Assembly: GCA_022616085.1 (NCBI GenBank)
Contig: JAKEFN010000009.1
Location: 1 to 12,424, forward strand
Length of the DNA stretch: 12,424 nucleotides
From: a bacterium
GTDB taxonomy: Bacteria; Patescibacteriota; Minisyncoccia; Phycocordibacterales; JAKEFN01
Reading direction: 5' to 3'
Of this stretch, positions 1 through 6,100 are shown one piece after another. How positions within the stretch are numbered: position 1 is the first letter of the stretch; each line of letters starts with the position of its first letter. The position numbers and the translations under genes were made by a program. The notes under the pieces were generated by a model that saw only the letters and a program-made list of their open reading frames with translations, was not told the origin of the DNA and searched no databases.

Positions 1-51
1 GCGGCTCGGAAAGCTCAAAATATCAACAATATTCTTCGCTTTCCTCGCCGC
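1..51. repeat. Imperfect palindrome at window edge
   Basis: Three nested arm pairs are visible: GCGGC (1-5) with GCCGC (47-51), GGAAAGC (8-14) with GCTTTCC (38-44), and AATAT (19-23) with ATATT (29-33), around a CAACA loop and two internal loops. It lies downstream of the channel gene that ends at 105 on the minus strand, so it could be a transcription terminator, but no clear T-run is visible. Both strands carry an open frame that runs off the window (minus from an ATG at 69; plus ending at a TAG at 88-90). The two peptides resemble each other because of the palindrome, so neither is called as a gene. Confidence 0.5.
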
Positions 52-104
52 ATTTTCGCCTCGCACCATGAATTCTCGCTACGTCAATAGTTTTTTCACA
101 TGCT

Positions 105-1145
105 CTAGACCTCCTTCCCGAACCATTCCCGATAGAGCGCGTCGTAATATCCCGCTTCATGAAGATGAAGAAGCGCGCGATTGATATCTTCACGGAGCGG
201 GCTTCCCTCGGGGAATGCATAGCCGTAAGACTCTCTCTCGATCGTTCCGCTCGCGATACGCACTCTTCCCGCGCCCTGATGCGAGGCGTAATAGAGGAGA
301 GACGGAGCGTCAAATACGACTGCGTCGACAGCGCTCCCCGAAAGGAGTTTGTATGCGTCCAAAACATTCGGCGCGGCGCGAAGGCGAGCGCCGATTTTCT
401 CCGCATATTTCTCCCCCGTCGTTCCGGCGACAACCGCAACGCGCCTCCCGCGAAGATCTTCCGAGTTTTTGATTTCGTGCGATAAGCGGCGCGCGGTGAG
501 AGACGAGCTCACCTGGCCGAGAAACAGTCCGAAAATGGCAAGGGCGATAAAAAGCGCGAAAATACCGACTGTTTTTCCAATCCATGTCGCCGGAACATAA
601 CCGCCGTAGCCGAGCATGCCGATTGAGGAGACCGCAATCCATGCGGCTTCGAATATTCCCGGAACATACGCCTTGCTTATAAGAACCCCTCCCCCTTCAA
701 TCAACCACAGGGTATGCGCCGCAATGAACCAAATCGCCACAACGATGCCGAATATCATACCCGTTTCCTTGGTAAAAAGAGACTCGAACAGCGCCCCCAA
801 TTTCAATTTTTCCCGATAGGCGGTCAGTATGGAGAGTCCTCCGTCAAAAGTGGTATCCGAAAAATCAAAAGACCGCTCCCGATCCTCGGTGCGCGTTATG
901 CCGGCAATAGCGACATCGATCTCGCCGTTTTTTAATGCGGGAAGAAGATCTTTGAACGCATACTCGCGGTATCGAATCGGCCGTTTCAGAAGCTCCGCGG
1001 CTTTCTCAAAAAGCTCTATTTCAAATCCGGTATATACGCCCGCGCGCTTCCCTTCCGTCTTTGTAACGAGCGGATGAAAAAGCGCGATACCCGCGCGAAT
1101 ATCGCCTTTGGAGCGAGGGGGAGCGTCATGAGAAACAGCATCCAT
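105..1145 (-). CDS. Predicted GluR0-like ligand-gated K+ channel
   Basis: This 346-residue protein has a periplasmic-binding-protein fold split by a pore. Residues 15-112 form lobe 1, with the typical segment around AGITRTEDRERSFDFSD; R85 sits where ionotropic glutamate receptors bind the ligand carboxylate. Residues 129-150 are a membrane helix, 165-186 a pore helix and filter (MLGYGG, 177-182, close to the K+ filter TVGYG), and 191-213 a second membrane helix. Residues 225-346 form lobe 2, including FDAP (279 is the acidic candidate ligand). This S1-pore-S2 order is that of prokaryotic GluR0 channels, which open on amino-acid binding. The frame stays open to 1331, but that extension crosses an AT-rich promoter region and the opposite gene, so I chose the ATG at 1145, six bases after a TATTAT box. 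Oddity: no signal peptide precedes lobe 1 with this start. A plain solute-binding protein is unlikely given the central pore. Confidence 0.8.
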   Translation of the reverse strand: MDAVSHDAPPRSKGDIRAGIALFHPLVTKTEGKRAGVYTGFEIELFEKAAELLKRPIRYREYAFKDLLPALKNGEIDVAIAGITRTEDRERSFDFSDTTFDGGLSILTAYREKLKLGALFESLFTKETGMIFGIVVAIWFIAAHTLWLIEGGGVLISKAYVPGIFEAAWIAVSSIGMLGYGGYVPATWIGKTVGIFALFIALAIFGLFLGQVSSSLTARRLSHEIKNSEDLRGRRVAVVAGTTGEKYAEKIGARLRAAPNVLDAYKLLSGSAVDAVVFDAPSLLYYASHQGAGRVRIASGTIERESYGYAFPEGSPLREDINRALLHLHEAGYYDALYREWFGKEV

Positions 1146-1151
1146 CTTTCC

Positions 1152-1180
1152 ATAATACCGAAAATCAAAAACTTTATCCA
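1152..1180 (-). promoter_or_regulatory. Putative promoter of the channel gene
   Basis: Read on the minus strand, a TATTAT -10 box (1157-1152) lies 17 bases after TGGATA (1180-1175, four of six matches to TTGACA) and exactly 6 bases before the ATG at 1145. The predicted transcript would start at or next to the start codon. GGAAAG lies between the box and the ATG and could be a weak, very close ribosome site instead. Confidence 0.4.
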
Positions 1181-1209
1181 CAAGAAAAAATTCTTGCAAA
1201 ATAAATTTT

Positions 1210-1218
1210 TGGTATAAT
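1210..1218 (+). promoter_or_regulatory. Extended -10 promoter (TGGTATAAT)
   Basis: A perfect extended -10 element, TGG followed by TATAAT (1213-1218), lies 6 bases before the ATG at 1225. No convincing -35 is visible, which extended -10 promoters can do without. The start site would fall on or beside the ATG, implying a leaderless mRNA; no Shine-Dalgarno is present. Confidence 0.6.
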
Positions 1219-1224
1219 AAGCGC

Positions 1225-1500
1225 ATGACTATATTCGGACAATTCAGGTCATCCGGAAACGTTTCCCACGAGGAACTTATACGCCATGTGGAACCGACTC
1301 TCCGATCGCATGGTTTTTCGAGAACTGACATAAAAGAAATGGAAAATTATCTCTCGGGACATATTCGCGATATCGAAAGAAGCCAGCGCGGACTTGACGC
1401 CAAAGAACTCGCCGCAATTGAAAAAAGAATAGGGCATGATCTCGGCTGGGACAAAGAAAAAGTAAAAACCGCGACCGATACGCTCAAAAAATATCTATAA
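1225..1500 (+). CDS. Small helical protein of unknown function
   Basis: I do not recognise this 91-residue protein. It begins MTIFGQFRSSGNVSHEEL, is rich in charged residues (Lys, Glu, Asp, Arg, His), has no membrane segment, signal peptide or cysteine, and looks mostly alpha-helical. Residues 38-58 and 61-91 look like amphipathic helices. The ATG at 1225 follows an extended -10 box by 6 bases, which fixes the start and argues against an upstream one. A strong hairpin terminator begins 15 bases after the stop, so it is probably transcribed alone. It is divergent from the channel gene and shares a 79-bp spacer with it. That layout permits co-regulation but does not show a functional link. Confidence 0.75.
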   Translation: MTIFGQFRSSGNVSHEELIRHVEPTLRSHGFSRTDIKEMENYLSGHIRDIERSQRGLDAKELAAIEKRIGHDLGWDKEKVKTATDTLKKYL

Positions 1501-1514
1501 ATATTGTCTCTTGT

Positions 1515-1545
1515 GAAAAACACCCCGCGAAGCGGGGTGTTTTTC
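1515..1545. terminator. Bidirectional rho-independent terminator
   Basis: A perfect inverted repeat: GAAAAACACCCCGC (1515-1528), a 3-base loop GAA, and its exact complement at 1532-1545. It gives a GC-rich 8-bp stem followed by five T on both strands. It lies 15 bases after the 91-residue gene on plus and 11 bases past the RNase P RNA 3' end on minus, so it can stop both converging transcripts. Confidence 0.9.
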
Positions 1546-1555
1546 ATTTTGTTTA

Positions 1556-2007
1556 TTTCGCGCCTATAAGCCGAATTCTGTATCCAGCCCCACTTTTACT
1601 CTTCGATTCCATTTTTCGCAAATGGTTAGTTACAGAGCAAACCATTCGTTTTTCATGCGGTATTTAAAAGTGAAAGTGGGGCTGGACGACGGCCATTTAT
1701 CTAGGCCTGCGATTGCTCGCAGGCTCAAGCGGCACATCCGCCTCTTCAGCGGATACGGCCTTGCACACAGGTAAGGATTTTGCCGTTTCATTCCCGGAAT
1801 TTCTTCCGCGATTTTCCCGAAATCCGTTTAACAGGATAAGGGGAACCCTCTGCTTTCGCTTTGGGCGTCACTGTTCGCACCTCTGGGATTGCTCCCGACG
1901 GGCGTTACCCGCTACCATCCTGCGCAATTTTTTGCAAAACTGGCGTGTGTTCGGACTTTCCTCAGATAACGATATTATTCGTTATCCGCGGCCGTCCGGC
2001 GCGAAAC
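1556..2007 (-). ncRNA. rnpB: RNase P RNA (M1 RNA)
   Basis: The catalytic RNA of RNase P matures tRNA 5' ends. Read on the minus strand it has the universal core: GAGGAAAGTCCGA at 1963-1951, the 3' P4 block ACAGAATTCGGCTTATAGG at 1581-1563, and the P18 hairpin with GGCCTAGATAAATGGCC near 1694-1730. P1 pairs TTTCGCGCC (2006-1998) with GGCGCGAAA (1564-1556); P2 pairs GACGGCC (1996-1990) with GGCCGTC (1694-1688); P3 is the CGGATAACG/CGTTATCTG hairpin. The ends are set by P1. About 452 nt is long for this RNA, mainly because of a 104-nt hairpin (1583-1686) inserted between P2 and P4, the P19 position. The P15 region (1731-1760) folds as a plain hairpin without the usual GGU motif. A promoter at 2014-2042 and the terminator at 1515-1545 frame it. 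Confidence 0.95.
1583..1686 (-). other. Enlarged P19 hairpin of RNase P RNA
   Basis: TCCAGCCCCACTTTTACT (1583-1600) is complementary to 1669-1686 with one mismatch (1597/1672), giving an 18-bp stem with a GC-rich base. Inside it a second hairpin pairs AATGGTT (1621-1627) with AACCATT (1640-1646). It falls exactly between the 3' strand of P2 and the 3' strand of P4, where P19 occurs in some bacteria; E. coli has only about four bases there. The core sequence continues normally on both sides. Confidence 0.8.
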
Positions 2008-2013
2008 AATAAA

Positions 2014-2042
2014 ATTTTACCACATCCAAAATTTTTTGCAAA
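2014..2042 (-). promoter_or_regulatory. rnpB promoter
   Basis: On the minus strand an extended -10, TGG plus TAAAAT (2019-2014), follows TTGCAA or TTTGCA (about 2042-2036) by 16-17 bases. The predicted start is near 2007, matching the 5' end set independently by the P1 helix. The TGG-T-box layout is the same as the promoter at 1210-1218. Confidence 0.65.
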
Positions 2043-2055
2043 TGTTCAAAAAACA

Positions 2056-2082
2056 TTGAAAAATAAAGACTTTTTATATTAT
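2056..2082 (+). promoter_or_regulatory. Putative promoter of the 61-residue gene
   Basis: TTGAAA (2056-2061) is a good -35; TATATT or TATTAT (2075-2082) are candidate -10 boxes with 13-15 base spacing, or TTATTA (2079-2084) at 17. The region is divergent from rnpB. A transcript from here would have a leader of about 50 nt, unlike the neighbouring genes. Confidence 0.35.
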
Positions 2083-2127
2083 TAAATGAATTCATTAAAA
2101 TTTTATCTGAACACACACTCTTTTCCT

Positions 2128-2134
2128 AAGGAGG
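2128..2134 (+). promoter_or_regulatory. Strong Shine-Dalgarno site
   Basis: AAGGAGG, 5 bases before the ATG at 2140, fixes the start of the 61-residue protein. It is a near-perfect anti-16S match, while most other genes here lack a visible site. Confidence 0.85.
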
Positions 2135-2139
2135 AAAAA

Positions 2140-2325
2140 ATGGCCGATAAGAAAGGTGCAATCACAGTGATCAAAACGTATTTCGGCTTCCGGGAGGGGC
2201 AAACCCTCCTCGGCTTCCGGGATGAGGTCAAGGCCTTGTCCGAGGCTGAAAAACTCGAGCTCGCGCAGGGCGCGGCTCGAAACCTGGGTTTGACCCGAGA
2301 CGAAGTGGACTTCCCCCTCGCCTAA
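2140..2325 (+). CDS. Small soluble protein of unknown function (61 aa)
   Basis: I do not recognise this protein, which starts MADKKGAITVIKTYF and ends DEVDFPLA. The frame is open from 2086, but the ATG at 2140 is chosen because AAGGAGG (2128-2134) lies 5 bases before it, the strongest ribosome site in the window. It has no membrane segment, signal peptide or cysteine. A 13-base direct repeat, TCGGCTTCCGGGA at 2183-2195 and 2210-2222, is spaced 27 bases apart in frame and gives two GFR(E/D) motifs nine residues apart, possibly a small internal duplication. The second half (ALSEAEKLELAQGAARNLGL) looks helical. Codons are more GC-rich than in the adjacent transposase. With its own leader and terminator it looks like a monocistronic, well-expressed gene. 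Confidence 0.8.
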   Translation: MADKKGAITVIKTYFGFREGQTLLGFRDEVKALSEAEKLELAQGAARNLGLTRDEVDFPLA

Positions 2326-2362
2326 CGGCGGCGAAGGCGACGGCAGGCGATACCTGCAAACT

Positions 2363-2396
2363 GGGCGGAACTTAATTGTTCCGCCCTTAAATTTTT
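2363..2396 (+). terminator. Rho-independent terminator
   Basis: GGGCGGAAC (2363-2371) and GTTCCGCCC (2378-2386) form a perfect 9-bp stem with a TTAATT loop, followed by TTAAATTTTT. It ends the 61-residue gene transcript. A smaller hairpin, GCAGG/CCTGC (2343-2357), precedes it. Confidence 0.85.
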
Positions 2397-2407
2397 ATCT
2401 CTCCCGC

Positions 2408-2434
2408 ATCTTTGGACATCCGATGTCCAAAGAT
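2408..2434 (+). repeat. REP-like palindrome, copy A
   Basis: A perfect 27-bp palindrome: arm ATCTTTGGACATC, central C (2421), complementary arm to 2434. It lies between the terminator of the 61-residue gene and the transposase stop. It contains no stop codon in any of six frames. Confidence 0.9.
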
Positions 2435-2436
2435 TA

Positions 2437-3123
2437 TCATTCAAGTGTAATATCTGCATTCTCGCCATCAATGATGCTAAAATTATTTAACTCTTGTCTA
2501 AACGCCTTTCTATATCCTTTATTTCCCCCGAAGTAATCAAGGAAAAACTTCCTTTGAGTAACGGCTGGCACGTTGTTCTTCCCGAGATAATCCATATGAC
2601 TGCTCCAAGGGTAAGTTTCCAGATAATTGAACGCTTCACTCGGATTTCGTAATTTTCTATCCCTCCAATTCAATGATTTAAGGTCAAGAGGATTAAAATG
2701 TATATAATAAAGTATAAAATTAAAGTGACGGTCATTCCTAATATGCACCGATTTATACTTTCCCTGAAATAGCGTGCCGCTTCGATTATTTCGCTCGTTA
2801 AAATACTTTGCATAACCCATATTCAGTTTCTGCATGAACCGGGGTATCCCATCATGCACCAGCGGTGAAACAAGAAGATGGTAATGGTTCGGCATGAGCG
2901 CAAAAGAATGAAGCTCGAGCAAGAGCTTCCTCTCGTCCCTAACTTTGACCTTCGGACATCCGATGTCCAAAGATTGTGAGAAAAAATAACCGTTTGCGGT
3001 GGCGTTCGATTCATCATTAAACTCAAATAAATCATGGATAAAACGGCGGTAATCCCTCTTATCATTATAAATAATCCGCTTATCAACACCTCTGTTCAAA
3101 ATATGATAGAATTCTCTTTGCAT
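2437..3123 (-). CDS. REP-associated tyrosine transposase (RAYT, Y1_Tnp family)
   Basis: This 228-residue protein belongs to the IS200/IS605 TnpA-like RAYT group of HUH single-strand transposases, which cut and join REP palindromes. It starts MQREFYHILNRGVDKRIIY, typical of the family. The metal-binding pair is H80 and H82 in MPNHYHLL. The catalytic tyrosine should be Y139 or Y140 in FILYYIHFNPLD, and SGTLFQGKYKS (115-125) is another family block. The length fits an intact copy. Residues 51-58 (SLDIGCPK) are encoded by a third copy of the flanking palindrome. No Shine-Dalgarno is seen; TAGAAT lies 9 bases before the ATG. Both catalytic motifs are present, so it may be active. Confidence 0.92.
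   Translation of the reverse strand: MQREFYHILNRGVDKRIIYNDKRDYRRFIHDLFEFNDESNATANGYFFSQSLDIGCPKVKVRDERKLLLELHSFALMPNHYHLLVSPLVHDGIPRFMQKLNMGYAKYFNERNNRSGTLFQGKYKSVHIRNDRHFNFILYYIHFNPLDLKSLNWRDRKLRNPSEAFNYLETYPWSSHMDYLGKNNVPAVTQRKFFLDYFGGNKGYRKAFRQELNNFSIIDGENADITLE
2950..2972 (-). repeat. REP-like palindrome, copy B, inside the transposase ORF
   Basis: CTTCGGACATC (2950-2960), central C2961 and GATGTCCAAAG (2962-2972) repeat the flanking palindrome with one arm mismatch (C2953 against A2970). On the coding strand it reads in frame as LDIGCPK, residues 52-58 of the transposase. It matches copies A and C at all other positions of this 23-bp core. Confidence 0.9.
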
Positions 3124-3139
3124 AGTGTAAATATTCTAT

Positions 3140-3166
3140 ATCTTTGGACATCGGATGTCCAAAGAT
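3140..3166 (+). repeat. REP-like palindrome, copy C, in the dnaE leader
   Basis: A perfect 27-bp palindrome with arm ATCTTTGGACATC and central G (3153), so inverted relative to copy A. It separates the divergent transposase and dnaE starts and ends 10 bases before the dnaE ATG. It could form a hairpin in the dnaE leader. Read with dnaE from a TTG at 3144 it would also encode LDIGCPK. Confidence 0.9.
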
Positions 3167-3176
3167 TGAACTTATT

Positions 3177-6100
3177 ATGGAAACGAAACAAAACGACGGA
3201 AGATCAAAATTTATACATCTCCATACTCACTCGCACTATTCCCTCTTGGACGGCCTTTCCCGCATTCCAGAGCTTGTGGAACTTGCCAAAAAAGACGAGA
3301 TGCCTGCGATAGGCCTTACCGACCACGGAAATCTCTACGGCGCCATTGAATTTTACAAAACGTGCAAAAATGCCGGCATCAAACCCATCATCGGGGTTGA
3401 AGCCTATATCGCAAATCGGACGCGCCGCGACCGCGAGCCGAACATTGACAATAAACGATACCACTTGACGCTCCTTGCAAAAAATGTAGAAGGATACCGG
3501 AACCTCATCACCCTCGTGACCAAATCCCATCTTGAAGGCTTCTATTACAAACCCCGCATGGACATGGAGCTTCTCCGCACGCACCATGAGGGCATCATCT
3601 GCCTCTCCGGATGCTTCGGGAGCGAACTCTCCCGCGCAATCAGAAACAAAAATGAAAGCGAAGCGGAACGCGTGGCGGAGGAGTATCGCGATCTTTTCGG
3701 AAAAGAAAATTATTTCCTTGAGATTATGCACCACCCGGGAGTCGAGGGCCACCAGGATGTGACGGACGGCCTCATTGCGCTCGGACGGAAGCTCAAAATT
3801 CCAGTCGTCGGCACGCAGGACTCACACTACGCCCATCCGGAAGATAAAAAAGCGCATGAGACGCTCCTCTCCGTCCAGTCAAGCAATTCAAAAGAGAACA
3901 AATGGTCCTTCGGGCCAGACGATTTTTCTTTTATCAACACAAAAAAAGCGTATGAATACTTTTCGGACATTCCCGAGGCGGTCGAAAATACGAATATCGT
4001 GGCGGAACAATGCGATATCGAAATCCCGCTCGGAAAATGGGTCTTCCCGGCTTTTCCATTAACCGAAAAAACAACCCATGACGAAGAGCTTGCCCGCCTT
4101 GCATACGAGGGATTCGCGCTCCACGGCGTTGCGGAAACTCCCGAAGCAAAAACGCGCCTTGATTACGAGCTCTCGGTTATCAAGGGAAAAGGATACGCCG
4201 TTTATTTTCTCATTGTCGCCGACCTCATCCGATTCGCGCGCGAGAAGAATATTTTTACCGCGATCAGGGGTTCTGTCGCTGGTTCCCTTACGACCTACCT
4301 TGTCGGCATCACAAAGGTAGATCCTCTGGAATACAAGCTTCCGTTCGAGCGGTTTCTTAATCCCGAACGCCCATCAGCTCCCGATATCGATATGGATTTT
4401 GCGGACGATCGCCGCGAGGAAGTGCTCGATTATGCAAAAGAAAAATACGGCGCGCATGCGGTCGCCCAAATCGGCACCTTCGGCACCATGCTTGCGAAAG
4501 GATCCGTTCGCGACGTGGCGCGCGCCCTGGGGCACCCATACGGGACAGGAGACAAAATTGCAAACCTCATCCCCTTGGGATCGCAGGGCTTCCCCATGAC
4601 GATCGATCGTGCCATCAAAATGACGCCGGAACTCGCGGAACTTTACAAAACAGACGCGGACACGAAAGAAATCATCGACCTTTCAAAAAAGCTTGAGGGG
4701 TGCGTCCGCCACATCTCCGTCCACGCCGCGGGTGTCGTTATCGCGCCGACGACGCTCACCGACTTCGTGCCGGTCCAACTCGACCCCAAAGGCGGCAAGG
4801 TCATCACCCAATACGACATGCACGCGGTTGAGGACGCCGGACTTATCAAATTTGACTTCCTCGGAATCAAAAATCTTGCAATACTTGGCGATGCGGTCAG
4901 GCTTATCAAAAGAATTCGCGAAGAAATTATAGATATCGAGAATATATCGCTTGACGACAAAAAGACGTTTTCCATGCTCGCCGCCGGAGAGACCATGGGG
5001 CTTTTTCAACTGAACGGCGCGGCAATAACCCGCTTCCTTAAAGAACTCCGTCCCACTAGCATTCATGACATCAATGCCATGGTCGCTCTCTATCGCCCGG
5101 GTCCGATGGAAATGATCCCCGAGTATATCAAGCGCAAGCACAACCCCGCGCTCATAACACACCTTGATCCGCGGATGAAAGATGTTCTCCATTTCTCATA
5201 CGGCGTTATCACGTATCAAGACGATGTCATGCTCATTGCAATCAAACTTGCGGGATATTCGTGGCTCGAGGCGGATATGCTCCGCAAAGCGATGGGCAAA
5301 AAAATCCCCGCCGTGATGCAAGGAGAAAAAGAGAAGCTCATAAAAGGTCTGATAAAAAACGGCATGACCCAGCCGAAAGCGGAAGAACTGTGGAAGCTCA
5401 TCGAGCCTTTTGCGGCATACGGATTCAATAAGGCGCATGCCGCAAGCTACGGCAGGGTCGCATACCAGACCGCGTATCTCAAGGCGAACTTTCCCATCGA
5501 ATATATGACCGCCGTATTAACCGCCGATTCCGGCGAGACGGAAAAAATCGCAGAAATCATTAACGAATGCAAACGCATGAACATTCCCGTGCTTCCGCCG
5601 GACGTTAACGAAAGCTATGGCAAATTCACTGTGGTCAGGAACGCGGAAGGAAAGCCGGGAAAAATCCGCTTCGGGCTTTACACCATCAAAAATCTCGGCG
5701 AAGCGATTGCAAACGCCATTATAGCGGAACGGAAAGAAAAAGGGGCATACCGCTCGTTTGCCGATTTTCTAGAACGCGTGAAGCACAAAGATTTGAACAA
5801 AAAATCGCTCGAGTCCCTCATCAAATGCGGGGCGCTTGATTCGCTCGGAGAAGAGCGCGGCGCGATGCTTGGGAGCGTAGAAGAATCGCTCGCATATCAC
5901 CGCGAACAGGCGGCGGGAGGAACAGCGCAACAATCTCTCTTTGGTCTCATGGCGGACACGGCAACCGTTCCCGCGCTTCGCCTTAAGAGTGTCGAACCTG
6001 CGCCGCAAACAGACAAGCTTTCGTGGGAAAAAGAGCTTCTGGGTCTCTATATTTCGGGGCATCCTTTGGATAAATACCGCGAGAAACTCGAGGCGAGGAA

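Larger units (their letters stand above)
2408..3166. mobile_element. RAYT/REP-type element with palindromic ends
   Basis: A minus-strand Y1 transposase gene is bounded by two 27-bp palindromes, at 2408-2434 (2 bases past its stop codon) and 3140-3166 (16 bases before its start). The central base is C at one end and G at the other, so the ends are inverted relative to each other. IS200/IS605-related RAYT genes typically sit beside such REP palindromes. The segment is visibly more AT-rich than dnaE and argS, consistent with acquisition. No target duplication is seen, as expected for this chemistry. Whether it still moves cannot be told. Confidence 0.7.

Noticed and set aside
1..90. Partial genes at the window edge: minus ORF from the ATG at 69, plus ORF ending at 88-90
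   Set aside because: Both are about 23-30 codons and look alike only because the region is palindromic; nothing favours either strand.
23..439. Minus-strand 138-codon ORF overlapping the channel gene 3' end
   Set aside because: Its Arg/Ser-rich composition is typical of a shadow frame, and the overlapping channel frame has clear family motifs.
1146..1331. N-terminal extension of the channel ORF up to 1331
   Set aside because: It crosses an AT-rich promoter spacer and the start of the opposite gene, and adds no signal peptide or family sequence; the ATG at 1145 follows a -10 box.
1713..2085. Plus-strand open frames of 99 and 74 codons
   Set aside because: They lie mostly over the RNase P RNA core, which is conserved for structure on the minus strand.
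2408..3166. Three palindrome copies as a CRISPR array
   Set aside because: Spacings are about 540 and 190 bases, the orientation varies, and the intervening DNA is a transposase gene; there are no cas genes.
3144..3176. TTG start for dnaE within palindrome copy C
   Set aside because: The added residues are repeat-encoded and not part of the PHP domain; kept only as a testable alternative.
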